Assembly (NCBI RefSeq): GCF_900753045.1
Contig: NZ_CAADXO010000036.1
Span: 1-15,340 of the forward strand
Direction of reading: 5' to 3'
Source: an uncultured Phascolarctobacterium sp.
GTDB lineage: Bacteria > Bacillota > Negativicutes > Acidaminococcales > Acidaminococcaceae
DNA: 15,340 bases
Under the pieces are notes generated by a model that made no database searches, was not told the DNA's origin, and saw only the letters and a list, made by a program, of their open reading frames with translations. Both the position numbers and the translations under genes were made by a program. Shown here piece after piece: positions 7,219 to 14,206 of the stretch. Positions within the stretch are counted from its first letter, which is position 1, and every line of letters starts with the position of its first letter.

Positions 7219-7496
7219 TTCTCTACCTCAGCTAACTCCGGATAGCGTGCTTCCAATTCAGCTAAGAATTTTTTAGCAGGCACAGTTCTTCCTGCCGCCA
7301 CATCATCCAGGCCAGCTTTCAGCGAGCTGTACAGCTCAAAGCGTGCAGTCAGCTCCTCGTAAGCTTCAATGCTCATGACAGCCAAATCGCCCTTGCCGTT
7401 TTTGGTAATAAAAACCGGCTCCTTGTACTGATGACAGAAATTAGAAACCTCGTTATAGTTGTTGCGCAAATCTGCGCTGGAAGTAATTTTCGGCAT
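7215..7496 (-). CDS. Phd/YefM-type antitoxin
   Basis: This 93-residue protein has the Phd/YefM pattern. The N-terminal DNA-binding domain reads SSADLRNNYNEVSNFCHQY, then EPVFITKNGKGDLAVMSIEAYEEL, close to the family signature of strand, helix, and 'ITKNG..AVMS...Y'. The C-terminal part (about residues 53-93) is helical and acidic, and would wrap the toxin. It is the first gene of the pair, with AAAGGAGGTG just upstream of the ATG at 7496 and its own promoter at 7522-7550. Antitoxins of this family normally repress their own promoter, and the repeats around the -10 box fit that. The neighbour is the RelE/ParE toxin, overlapping by four bases. Confidence 0.92.
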   Translation of the reverse strand: MPKITSSADLRNNYNEVSNFCHQYKEPVFITKNGKGDLAVMSIEAYEELTARFELYSSLKAGLDDVAAGRTVPAKKFLAELEARYPELAEVEK

Positions 7497-7521
7497 AATC
7501 GCACCTCCTTTGTATAACTAA

Positions 7522-7550
7522 ATTATAACTTAATTCGGCTATTTAGTCAA
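7522..7550 (-). promoter_or_regulatory. Toxin-antitoxin promoter with flanking repeats
   Basis: On the minus strand there is a -35 box TTGACT (7545-7550), a 17-base spacer and a -10 box TATAAT (7522-7527). TATAACT occurs twice, at 7513-7519 and 7524-7530. Inverted arms ACTAAAT (7517-7523) and ATTTAGT (7541-7547) bracket the -10 region. These are plausible antitoxin operator elements. Confidence 0.85.
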
Positions 7551-7558
7551 ATTTCAGC

Positions 7559-7591
7559 AAAAAAGACCTGCACGTTTCGCACATGCAGGCC
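7559..7591 (-). terminator. Terminator of the M20 peptidase transcript
   Basis: Arms at 7565-7575 (GACCTGCACGT) and 7581-7591 (ACATGCAGGCC) pair around a five-base loop, with one G-T pair and one mismatch. On the minus strand a run of six T follows (7559-7564). It separates the peptidase gene from the toxin-antitoxin promoter that starts nine bases further on. Confidence 0.85.
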
Positions 7592-7610
7592 TTTAATTAT
7601 ATATAGCTTT

Positions 7611-8744
7611 TTATTTTACCGCAGCCTTCAAAATACCGTGTACCATCAGCGCAGTATTATACAAATCCTCTTCCTTGATGTATTCGTCAACAGTATGCAC
7701 ATGAGCCATACCGGTACCCAAAATTACGCTGGGCAGTCCGTAAGCATTCAGGAAGTTGGCATCACTGCCGCCGCCGGTAACCGTAATATCCGGAGTAAAG
7801 CCATGCATTGCGCAGGCAGCCTTTGCCAGTGCTACAACATCGCTGTCCTCGGCAACAGCAAAGGAATCATACTTGTTATCCACAAATACTTCTGCCTTAG
7901 CACCGTATTTTTCAGCACTGGTTGCAATAGTTTCTACGATTTCCTTGCAGATAGCCTCCAGCTTTTCCTTGTTACGGCTGCGCGCATCGCCCTCAATGGT
8001 TACCAGATCAGGCACAATATTGGTTGCCTTGCCGCCGCCGATAATGCCGATATTGCAGGTAGTTTCCTCATCAATACGGCCATAGCGCTTAACATCGGCA
8101 AGAGCCTTGGCCGCAATCATAATGGAGTTGATGCCCTTTTCCGGCTCCAGTCCGCCATGCGCGGTTCTGCCGATAATATCGATTTTATACTTCTTCTGTC
8201 CGGGAGCACCGACAACAATCTCGCCCGGAGCGCCTTCACCGTCCAGTGCATAGCCAACGTCGGCACGCAGCTTAGAGCAGTCGAGGCAACGGGAGCCGTT
8301 AACGCCGCCCTCCTCGCAAACTGTAAAGAGTATCTGGATATCGCCATGCGGAGTGCCTTCCTCCAGTAGCAGGCGGATACCCTCTAAAATACCCTCAACG
8401 CCGGATTTATCGTCACCACCGAGAATAGTGGTGCCGTCGCTGTATAAAACGCCGTCCTTTTGGATAACGGTAGTGCCGCCGCAGGGCTCAACACCGTCCA
8501 TATGTGCAGAAAGCAGCACGCGTACCGCACCTTCAACTCCTGCGCTGGCAGGCAAAAATGCCCACAGATTACCACAGTTGCCGCCCAGCTTTTCACCGGC
8601 GTCATCCTCTTCCACCGTAAAGCCGAGTGCCTCTAATTTGCCTTTGAGCAGTTCGAATACCGGACGCTCCTGCAGGCTGTGACAAGGCAGAGCAACAATT
8701 TCCTTAAATTCTGCGAGCATACGCTCCTTATTTACTTGCGTCAT
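7611..8744 (-). CDS. M20-family peptidase, YqjE/peptidase T-like
   Basis: This 377-residue zinc metallopeptidase belongs to the M20 family and closely matches the pattern of the Bacillus subtilis YqjE group (about 370 residues), which is annotated as peptidase T-like. The two-metal site is complete: H81 and D83 in SAHMDGV, bridging D111 in GGDDKSG, catalytic E144 and E145 in VCEEGG, D168 in YALDGEG, and H350 in HVHTVDEYI. The dimerisation (lid) domain lies at about 180-290 and includes GRTAHGGLEPEKG. There is no signal peptide, so it acts in the cytoplasm, probably on small peptides. AGGAAG precedes the ATG at 8744. It lies 76 bases after mntP and may be the last gene of the run that starts at 11412. 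The exact substrate is unknown. Confidence 0.92.
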   Translation of the reverse strand: MTQVNKERMLAEFKEIVALPCHSLQERPVFELLKGKLEALGFTVEEDDAGEKLGGNCGNLWAFLPASAGVEGAVRVLLSAHMDGVEPCGGTTVIQKDGVLYSDGTTILGGDDKSGVEGILEGIRLLLEEGTPHGDIQILFTVCEEGGVNGSRCLDCSKLRADVGYALDGEGAPGEIVVGAPGQKKYKIDIIGRTAHGGLEPEKGINSIMIAAKALADVKRYGRIDEETTCNIGIIGGGKATNIVPDLVTIEGDARSRNKEKLEAICKEIVETIATSAEKYGAKAEVFVDNKYDSFAVAEDSDVVALAKAACAMHGFTPDITVTGGGSDANFLNAYGLPSVILGTGMAHVHTVDEYIKEEDLYNTALMVHGILKAAVK

Positions 8745-8820
8745 GTATATCTTCCTTTCAATGATATAAATTAAGCTCAGCGTGCCTAAAGGGGTAGCAA
8801 ATCCGCTAAACTTTTATTCC

Positions 8821-9378
8821 TTAAATTATTCCTGTATGTTCCAGTAAAATTTTGACACCGATAAAAATCAGCACCAAGCCACCAGCCACGTCAGCTCGCT
8901 TGCCGGCCATAGCACCCAGCTTAAAGCCTGCCAGACCGCCAAAGGCTGCGATAGCAAAGGTCACCACGCCAATCAGTATGGAAGCGGACCAGATATCTGT
9001 ATTCAAAAAGGCCAGGCTGATACCTACTGCCAGAGCGTCAATACTGGTGGCAATCGCCAGTACCGCCATCTCCTTCACGGTATAGTCTTTTTTTACATGA
9101 CAGGCCTCGTTTGCTTCACGAATCATGTTGATTCCCAGATAAAGCAATAAGAAAAAGGCAAGCCAATGGTCATATTCCGTAATATAATCACGGAAGGACA
9201 CAGCGCCGAAATAGCCTATCACCGGCATCAAAAACTGAAATGCTCCGAACCAGCCGCCGAAGCGCAATGCTCCACGCAGTCTGTTATCCGGTGTCAGCAC
9301 CATGCTGCCGCAAACGGAAACGGCAAAGGCATCCATTGCCAGGCCAACCGCCAGCAGCAACAGCTCTGCTAAACTCAT
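8821..9378 (-). CDS. mntP: Manganese efflux pump MntP
   Basis: This 185-residue inner-membrane protein exports Mn(II) and protects the cell from manganese excess. It has six predicted membrane helices in two similar halves, each with the family signature: GLAMDAFAVS (D16) and ATSIDALAVG (D114). GAFQFLMPVIGY and the DHWLAFFLLLYLG stretch are also typical. The length equals that of the E. coli protein. GAGGG lies upstream of the ATG at 9378. The gap to the upstream exporter gene is only 30 bases, too short for the yybP-ykoY manganese riboswitch that often precedes mntP, so any manganese control would have to act elsewhere. It is probably co-transcribed with the ThrE-type exporter genes. Confidence 0.95.
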   Translation of the reverse strand: MSLAELLLLAVGLAMDAFAVSVCGSMVLTPDNRLRGALRFGGWFGAFQFLMPVIGYFGAVSFRDYITEYDHWLAFFLLLYLGINMIREANEACHVKKDYTVKEMAVLAIATSIDALAVGISLAFLNTDIWSASILIGVVTFAIAAFGGLAGFKLGAMAGKRADVAGGLVLIFIGVKILLEHTGII

Positions 9379-9408
9379 ATTTTCATTCCCTCACTAACTG
9401 TAAAAAAT

Positions 9409-9891
9409 TTATTCTTTTTCTTCCTTATGCAACAGCTGCAGCAGACGTTTATGATCCTTGCTTATCTTAATCACACGGAATACGCTTGTCATAAGCATCA
9501 TCCCCAAGGCAATAGCACTGGCATCCATGCCGGTGGTTATAAGAATGTTCATACCCGTGTCGTAATTATTTTCTATAATCGCTGCCATACCGCGATACAT
9601 GCCGAGTCCCGGCACAATCGGGATAATACCGGGAATAACAAAAATCGTTACCGGCTGCTTAAAGATGCGCGCCGCCAGCTCGCTCAAAAGCGAAAGCGCA
9701 ACCGTAGCAAAAAACATGGCATAAAAAGAATCATACGCCAAATCCTTGCGGATGTAGCAATAAACTACCCAGCCTACAGCACCGATAAAGCCGCTGATAG
9801 GCAGACTTTTGCGCGGTGCCTGAAACAGAATACCGAAGGCAGCAGTAGCAATAAATGCAAAGCCAAAGGCTGTAAAATAATTTATGCCCAC
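9409..9891 (-). CDS. ThrE-type exporter, YjjB-like small subunit
   Basis: This protein is the membrane-only half (ThrE_2, DUF3815, YjjB-like) of a split threonine/serine exporter. The other half is the gene at 9882-10673. It is about 160 residues with four to five hydrophobic helices and the family motif FVIPGIIPIVPGLGMYRG near the middle. In E. coli the YjjP/YjjB pair is linked to succinate export, whereas fused ThrE proteins export threonine and serine, so the substrate here is open. The start is uncertain. A GTG at 9891 is preceded by GGGGGTGG and gives an N terminus like that of relatives. An in-frame ATG at 9915 would add eight residues but has a poor ribosome binding site. With the GTG start it overlaps the upstream gene by ten bases. 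Confidence 0.88.
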   Translation of the reverse strand: MGINYFTAFGFAFIATAAFGILFQAPRKSLPISGFIGAVGWVVYCYIRKDLAYDSFYAMFFATVALSLLSELAARIFKQPVTIFVIPGIIPIVPGLGMYRGMAAIIENNYDTGMNILITTGMDASAIALGMMLMTSVFRVIKISKDHKRLLQLLHKEEKE

Positions 9892-10673
9892 AGCTTCCAC
9901 CCCCAGTGATACCATACCAGCAGACTAAATGCCAAGCCAATCGCAATGGATGTAGCAAAAAGCATCGCTTCGGCGATACGCGAATTACCGGAAATCAAAT
10001 CGCCGGCCATATAATCGCGCAGACCGTTGGTAAAGGCTACGCCCGGCAGGAACGGCATCAGCGCACCTACGATGATATTGGTACGCGTGCATTCGCCGTC
10101 CATCTCACAGCAAAAAATAGCCAAAGCGCCGATTGCCGCACCGGAAAGCGCATTTTCCCAGAAGGCACTGGGACGATAACCACCCAGCTGCTTCAACAGC
10201 ACCATGGATAATCCGCCGGTAATAAAGGCCGCGATAAAATCATGGCTGTTGCCGCCCAGCATCGCCGCAAAGGCTGCCGAGCTGATTGCCGAAGCCATGC
10301 AGACACGCCATTTGCCATAGGGAGGAGCCTTATGACGCAGCTCATCCAGATACGCCAGAGTTTCTTTGTAATTCAGCGGCCAGCGTTTCAGGTTATAGGA
10401 AAAATCGTTCACAGCGCTGATAACGCTTAAATTGGTGCTGCGATAACGGATACGGCTGATAATCGTAGCACCCTCGCTTTCCTCATCGCCTAAAATAATA
10501 ACCGTCGGCGTAACAAAAACATGAATATCATGATAGCCGTGCGTATGACAGAAGCGGGAAATAGTATCCTCTACTCTGGAGGTTTCCGCGCCGTTTTTCA
10601 AAAGCGCCTTGCCCATGCCAAGAGCAATATGCAACGTCTGCTCACGGCTTAAAGGAGCAGCTTCCAATTCCAT
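9882..10673 (-). CDS. ThrE-type exporter, YjjP-like large subunit
   Basis: This 263-residue protein is the larger half (DUF1212, YjjP-like) of a split ThrE exporter. A soluble N-terminal domain of about 120 residues carries the usual GMGKALLKNGAETSRVEDTI helix and the FVTPTVIIL and AVNDFSYNL segments. About five membrane helices follow, including AGALMPFLPG-like and NGLRDYMAGDLISG stretches that are typical of the family. The two halves are encoded in order and overlap, which suggests one complex in the inner membrane. The ATG at 10673 shares its A with the TAA of the preceding UDG-family gene, so translation is coupled. Likely substrates are small amino acids or dicarboxylates; the sequence does not decide. 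Confidence 0.9.
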   Translation of the reverse strand: MELEAAPLSREQTLHIALGMGKALLKNGAETSRVEDTISRFCHTHGYHDIHVFVTPTVIILGDEESEGATIISRIRYRSTNLSVISAVNDFSYNLKRWPLNYKETLAYLDELRHKAPPYGKWRVCMASAISSAAFAAMLGGNSHDFIAAFITGGLSMVLLKQLGGYRPSAFWENALSGAAIGALAIFCCEMDGECTRTNIIVGALMPFLPGVAFTNGLRDYMAGDLISGNSRIAEAMLFATSIAIGLAFSLLVWYHWGWKLWA

Positions 10674-11365
10674 TACATCTCACCGCCTAACAGCTGCGCT
10701 ACTGCCGCTCTAAAGCGGTTGGCCCCGCCCATAGACGGATGTGGCACAGCCATACATTCAACACCGTAACGTGACAGCGTTGTCGCTGCCTTCTGACCGA
10801 TAGCAACAATCTTCATCCCCGGGCGCAGCTCCAGCAGCATCCGCGCGTACTCAATGCCTACATCAAGCTCACTCGGTGAGGGCGTACGGTTAGTCAGCAA
10901 ATTGCCTGCTTTATACGGATGAAACGGAAAAATATTCCAAAGAATAACATCAAACGATGCAAGACCGTGACTATTCAGCGCGTTCCAGACAACAGTATCC
11001 GTGGGCTCATTAAAGCCCTTCAGGCGCTGCGTATTATTCAGCATTGCGCTGCTTTCATCACTCGTGCGGCGGTAATCCCATTCGCCCAGCACGCTTTTCG
11101 GCTCTACATCAGGATGATGGCCCAGCAGAATACGCTCCGAAGTAATAGCGATACCGCTGAAATGGCCTCCCTGATAGCCCAAGGCCTCGGCAATAAACAA
11201 ATAATGTGCGTCAGGACGCAGCTCCAGATAACGGCGCAGATTGGCACTGCGGATAACGGGAGCCTGCGGGCCTATATCACAGCTTGTATCAAAATCACAC
11301 CAGGGGTTAAAAACCTGCTCGCTGTGATAGCTCTGTAATTTATCAAGAAAAGTATCAATCTCCAT
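10673..11365 (-). CDS. Uracil-DNA glycosylase superfamily protein
   Basis: This 230-residue protein matches the UDG superfamily. An N-terminal motif region reads YLFIAEALGYQGGHFSGIAIT (about 55-75), the place of the GxxPG-type substrate loop. LWNIFPFHP lies at 142-150. VPHPSMGGANRF at 207-218 is the place of the C-terminal HPS leucine loop. Such enzymes excise uracil or related bases from DNA in the cytoplasm. Subfamily and activity are not settled, since the catalytic-loop residues differ between classes. I chose the ATG at 11365, with GGAGG five bases upstream. The ATG at 11377 overlaps that ribosome binding site and lies at or before the predicted transcription start. It is the first gene of the exporter, mntP and peptidase run. 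Confidence 0.85.
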   Translation of the reverse strand: MEIDTFLDKLQSYHSEQVFNPWCDFDTSCDIGPQAPVIRSANLRRYLELRPDAHYLFIAEALGYQGGHFSGIAITSERILLGHHPDVEPKSVLGEWDYRRTSDESSAMLNNTQRLKGFNEPTDTVVWNALNSHGLASFDVILWNIFPFHPYKAGNLLTNRTPSPSELDVGIEYARMLLELRPGMKIVAIGQKAATTLSRYGVECMAVPHPSMGGANRFRAAVAQLLGGEM

Positions 11366-11382
11366 AATTCCCTCCATGCATT

Positions 11383-11412
11383 ATTATACCGCATAGAGGC
11401 AAAAGGGGGCAA
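11383..11412 (-). promoter_or_regulatory. Promoter of the UDG-exporter-mntP run
   Basis: On the minus strand there is a -35 box TTGCCC (11407-11412), an 18-base spacer and a perfect -10 box TATAAT (11383-11388). Transcription would begin near 11376. It follows directly after the terminator at 11416-11456, so the genes on the two sides are separate units. Confidence 0.7.
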
Positions 11413-11415
11413 ACA

Positions 11416-11456
11416 GAAAAATGCTGATGTACAAATTAATCTCTGTACATCAGCAT
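11416..11456 (-). terminator. Terminator of the DcuC-CapA operon
   Basis: A perfect 13-pair stem is formed by ATGCTGATGTACA (11421-11433) and TGTACATCAGCAT (11444-11456) around a ten-base loop. On the minus strand it is followed by TTTTTC. It starts about ten bases after the CapA stop codon. Confidence 0.95.
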
Positions 11457-11465
11457 AAAAAGCAT

Positions 11466-12764
11466 TTATTTAATTTCGATTATGCCTACACCATTTTCGT
11501 TGGTAATTTCTGTACCATAAGGTGCAGAAAGCTCGGCAATTTCACTGATAACACGGTTTGCAGTCTCAATATCGGCCAATCCCGGACGACCGCGCATTGC
11601 ACGACCTGCCTTAAAATTCAGCTCCAACGGTTTCAGCTCAATACGGCTGATTTTACCGTCCGTAATTTTAAAGGAAGCAATTGCAGATTCATAGCACTGT
11701 CTGTCAACAGGCAGACCACGAGTATCATTGGCACTACGAGCATCCAGTCCGTCTGCCACTGTATTTTCCTGATTCAAATCATACAGGTCATAAAATTCCG
11801 TCGGCTGACGTTCAACGCAATCATTTTGGAAGATGAAATCACCCAAGCTATAGAAAATCGGATGACCGTTATAAATTTCAATACCACGCCAGATATGCGG
11901 ACCATGTCCGACAAAAGCATCCGCACCGCTATCAATACACAGCTTAGCAAAATCACGTGCAAAATCTGCCGGCAAATGTTTGTCAAGGCCTTTGCGCTCA
12001 TGGCTATGATGGCTCACGAGTACCACATCAGCCTGACGTTTTGCTTCTTTAATAGCACGCACAATACGAGCTGCATCCTTCTGATTCATCTTGGTAACTG
12101 TACCGGGATTTTCATCAGGTTCAAAGCGAATATTACCTACATAATAACCACCGACAACAGGTTTGGTAAAGCCTTCTTTTTCATTCAGCAGACGATTGGC
12201 ATTAACCTCAGTCTGTTCTACAATTTCTTTCAGCTTAGTAAAATCTTCAGGCTTAACCTTATGTACTGCCTGATAACGCAATACATTCGCTCCGGGACGC
12301 CCCAAAACATCTCGGCGCGGATTACTTGCCATACCCCATTCGTTCATTGTTGAGGTAACGCCTATAATAGCAACTCGCGCATTAGGTGTATCCAGATATT
12401 TTGGTTGAGCTGCTTCTTCCAGATTACGGCCTACACCGGCATGCAAGCATTTGTTGTCATCAAGATGCTTCATAGTAGTCAAAATGCCACCCAGATTCCA
12501 GTCGATTGTATGGTTATTAGCCCAGGTAAACATGTTGAAACTTAAATCTTTTAAATCCTGTAAAACAGCAGGACGAGCAACCGCCCAAGTGCCACCGCTT
12601 ACAGGAGCGGGATATACTTCAAAGTCATGCAATAAAATTTCAAAGTTAGTGAAACGCACATCATGCGCGCCCAAGAAATTTTGCAAAGCGGCAAATTTAC
12701 TGTCGCGCGGCAAACGTTGCGTAATAAAAGAATCACCCGTTAAAGCAATAGATACTTCCTTCAT
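11466..12764 (-). CDS. CapA-family protein without signal peptide
   Basis: This 432-residue protein belongs to the CapA (PGA_cap) family, which has a calcineurin-like metallophosphatase fold and is named after poly-gamma-glutamate capsule synthesis. The metal-site motifs occur in order: TGDS (D11), TNFE (N40, E42), WANNHTIDWN (N83, H85), SHHSHE (H252, H253, H255), and GADAFVGHGPH (H287, H290) followed by YSLGDFIF. The usual N-terminal membrane anchor is absent: the protein begins directly with the first strand, KEVSIALTGDS. This implies a cytoplasmic enzyme, unlike classic CapA. AGGAGG lies just upstream of the ATG at 12764. It lies 14 bases after the DcuC-family gene and shares its transcript, so the two probably act on related compounds. 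No capB, capC or other capsule gene is present. Family is sure; reaction unknown. Confidence 0.9.
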   Translation of the reverse strand: MKEVSIALTGDSFITQRLPRDSKFAALQNFLGAHDVRFTNFEILLHDFEVYPAPVSGGTWAVARPAVLQDLKDLSFNMFTWANNHTIDWNLGGILTTMKHLDDNKCLHAGVGRNLEEAAQPKYLDTPNARVAIIGVTSTMNEWGMASNPRRDVLGRPGANVLRYQAVHKVKPEDFTKLKEIVEQTEVNANRLLNEKEGFTKPVVGGYYVGNIRFEPDENPGTVTKMNQKDAARIVRAIKEAKRQADVVLVSHHSHERKGLDKHLPADFARDFAKLCIDSGADAFVGHGPHIWRGIEIYNGHPIFYSLGDFIFQNDCVERQPTEFYDLYDLNQENTVADGLDARSANDTRGLPVDRQCYESAIASFKITDGKISRIELKPLELNFKAGRAMRGRPGLADIETANRVISEIAELSAPYGTEITNENGVGIIEIK

Positions 12765-12778
12765 ATTAGCCTCCTAAA

Positions 12779-14029
12779 TTATTGCATAACAAGAACAGTC
12801 ATACCAACAACCATAGCAAAAACCATCGGCAGAGCGTTACGTTTAGCAATTTCCATCGGATTAACACCGGCAATACCTGCTACGATAATGGTTGCACCGG
12901 CAATAGGAGACATTGTACGGCCAAGAGTACCGCCTAATGTAGCCATACTACCCATTTGTACAGGAGTCATACCGAAATCAGCAGCATGAGGAGTAATCGC
13001 TTCGTTGAAAGCAAAGGTTGCAGCATCACCGGAACCAACGATTAAGCCTAAGAGGAAAGGACCAACAGAAGCAGCAATCTTAACAATCGCCGGGTTATTC
13101 AGCATAGCATTGGTGAAAGCTTTTACCAAGCCCATAGCATTCATGCCGGCAACAAATACACCTGCAGAAATTATGATACCAATAATATCTGCATAAGCTT
13201 TTCCCATGCCATCAAAGAACGATTTGGTCAGTTCTGCAGGATTAGTTCTGGTAACAGCCAAAGCCAGAATACAGCCAATAATCATTGCCTGAGCAACACC
13301 CATCTTAAATATAGGCACAATCTTTGTTGCTCCCAAAAGGAGAATAGCAATAGGAATAATCGGCATCAAAGCATACAGATAATTTACTTTGAAGTTTTCC
13401 TCTAATTCAAGACCTTCTGCAAAATGGTCTTTATTTTCATGAGTCATGTACGCAATAACAGTAATCGTAATAGCCGCAATAACCAAAGAGGCAAGGTTTG
13501 CTTTATAGTGGAAAGCAATTACATCCATAACGCCAACGCCCGCAATTTTTGCTACGAACGGGTTATGTGCTAAGCCAGGATTCAACATACTGCCATAAGT
13601 ACCGCATTTAACAGCAGCAGCAGCCATAGCAGGATGAATGCCTGCACCCATCATAATAGGAATAAAAATTGCACCGGCAGCAGCAGCAGTACCGGCAGCA
13701 CTAGGCAGCGCCATGTTTACAGCGAAAGTTGCCAATACAACACCAGGAATAATCAAGAAATGTACTTTGGTTAATCCTTTAGCCAGGAAATTAATCAAAT
13801 GCTTGTCACAGCCGGTAAAACGCATTACCAAAGCAAAACCCATGCTGGAGCACGCAGAAGAAATCATACTGCTGCCCATGCCTTTGGCAAAGGAATTCAG
13901 CGCAGCCATCGGATTGCCGGCGCAAGCACACATTACAATACCGGCAGCAACCAGTACCATCCTCGCCTCATAACGCTTGATTAACAAAAATAAGGTTATT
14001 AAGACCAATATACAACCTAATATTAACAT
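12779..14029 (-). CDS. DcuC-family carboxylate carrier
   Basis: This 416-residue integral membrane protein has about eleven to twelve hydrophobic segments. It fits the DcuC family of anaerobic C4-dicarboxylate carriers: SAAGTAAAAGAIFIPIM in the first half and, in the second, GSGDAATFAFNEAITPHAADFG, then SMATLGGTLGRTMSPIAGATIIVAG and NPMEIAKRNALPM. The second block closely follows the E. coli DcuC pattern, including GRTMSP. A hydrophilic loop lies at about residues 200-215. DcuC usually exports succinate or exchanges it for fumarate, but related carriers have other substrates. Pairing with CapA suggests a substrate linked to amide or peptide chemistry, which is speculation. GGAGGG lies about eight bases before the ATG at 14029. 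A promoter lies at 14071-14099. Confidence 0.88.
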   Translation of the reverse strand: MLILGCILVLITLFLLIKRYEARMVLVAAGIVMCACAGNPMAALNSFAKGMGSSMISSACSSMGFALVMRFTGCDKHLINFLAKGLTKVHFLIIPGVVLATFAVNMALPSAAGTAAAAGAIFIPIMMGAGIHPAMAAAAVKCGTYGSMLNPGLAHNPFVAKIAGVGVMDVIAFHYKANLASLVIAAITITVIAYMTHENKDHFAEGLELEENFKVNYLYALMPIIPIAILLLGATKIVPIFKMGVAQAMIIGCILALAVTRTNPAELTKSFFDGMGKAYADIIGIIISAGVFVAGMNAMGLVKAFTNAMLNNPAIVKIAASVGPFLLGLIVGSGDAATFAFNEAITPHAADFGMTPVQMGSMATLGGTLGRTMSPIAGATIIVAGIAGVNPMEIAKRNALPMVFAMVVGMTVLVMQ

Positions 14030-14070
14030 TTTCCAGTCCCTCCATAAAACAAAAATATTTTAGCATTATC

Positions 14071-14099
14071 ATTATATGCGAAACTGGCATATTTGAAAA
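14071..14099 (-). promoter_or_regulatory. Promoter of the DcuC-CapA operon
   Basis: On the minus strand there is a -35 box TTTTCA (14094-14099, four of six consensus bases), a 17-base spacer and a perfect -10 box TATAAT (14071-14076). The weak -35 box together with a palindrome just upstream suggests activator control. Transcription would start near 14064, leaving a leader of about 35 bases. Confidence 0.7.
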
Positions 14100-14110
14100 G
14101 CACAATAGTA

Positions 14111-14122
14111 ATTGTATACAAT
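14111..14122. promoter_or_regulatory. GntR-like palindromic operator upstream of the DcuC-family gene
   Basis: ATTGTATACAAT is a perfect 12-base palindrome containing TTGTATACAA, the kind of site bound by many FadR/GntR-type regulators. Its centre is about 52 bases upstream of the predicted transcription start, a position suited to activation. No regulator gene lies in the window. Confidence 0.5.
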
Positions 14123-14162
14123 ATACTTGCTGTTTTCAGCTAAGTTTATATAGCAAAAGTAC

Positions 14163-14196
14163 AAATACCGTCCCACATTTCTGCGGAACGGTATTT
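14163..14196 (-). terminator. Terminator after the LtaS-like sulfatase gene
   Basis: AAATACCGT (14163-14171) pairs with ACGGTATTT (14188-14196), with two further inner pairs. It lies 11 bases after the stop codon of the sulfatase gene. The minus-strand tail is TATTTGTACTTTT, only moderately T-rich, while the plus-strand tail is a clean T run although no plus-strand gene ends here. Confidence 0.7.
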
Positions 14197-14206
14197 TTTA
14201 ATAACT

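Noticed and set aside
9379..9408. Possible yybP-ykoY manganese riboswitch before mntP
   Set aside because: Only 30 bases separate mntP from the upstream gene, too few for that riboswitch, and none of its conserved segments is visible.
11377..11377. Upstream ATG as the start of the UDG-family protein
   Set aside because: It overlaps the GGAGG that serves the ATG at 11365 and falls at or before the transcription start predicted from the TATAAT at 11383-11388.
11421..12353. Open frame of 310 codons on the plus strand opposite the CapA-family gene
   Set aside because: It is antisense to a gene with complete family motifs. The translated product resembles no family, and the start lies inside the terminator hairpin.
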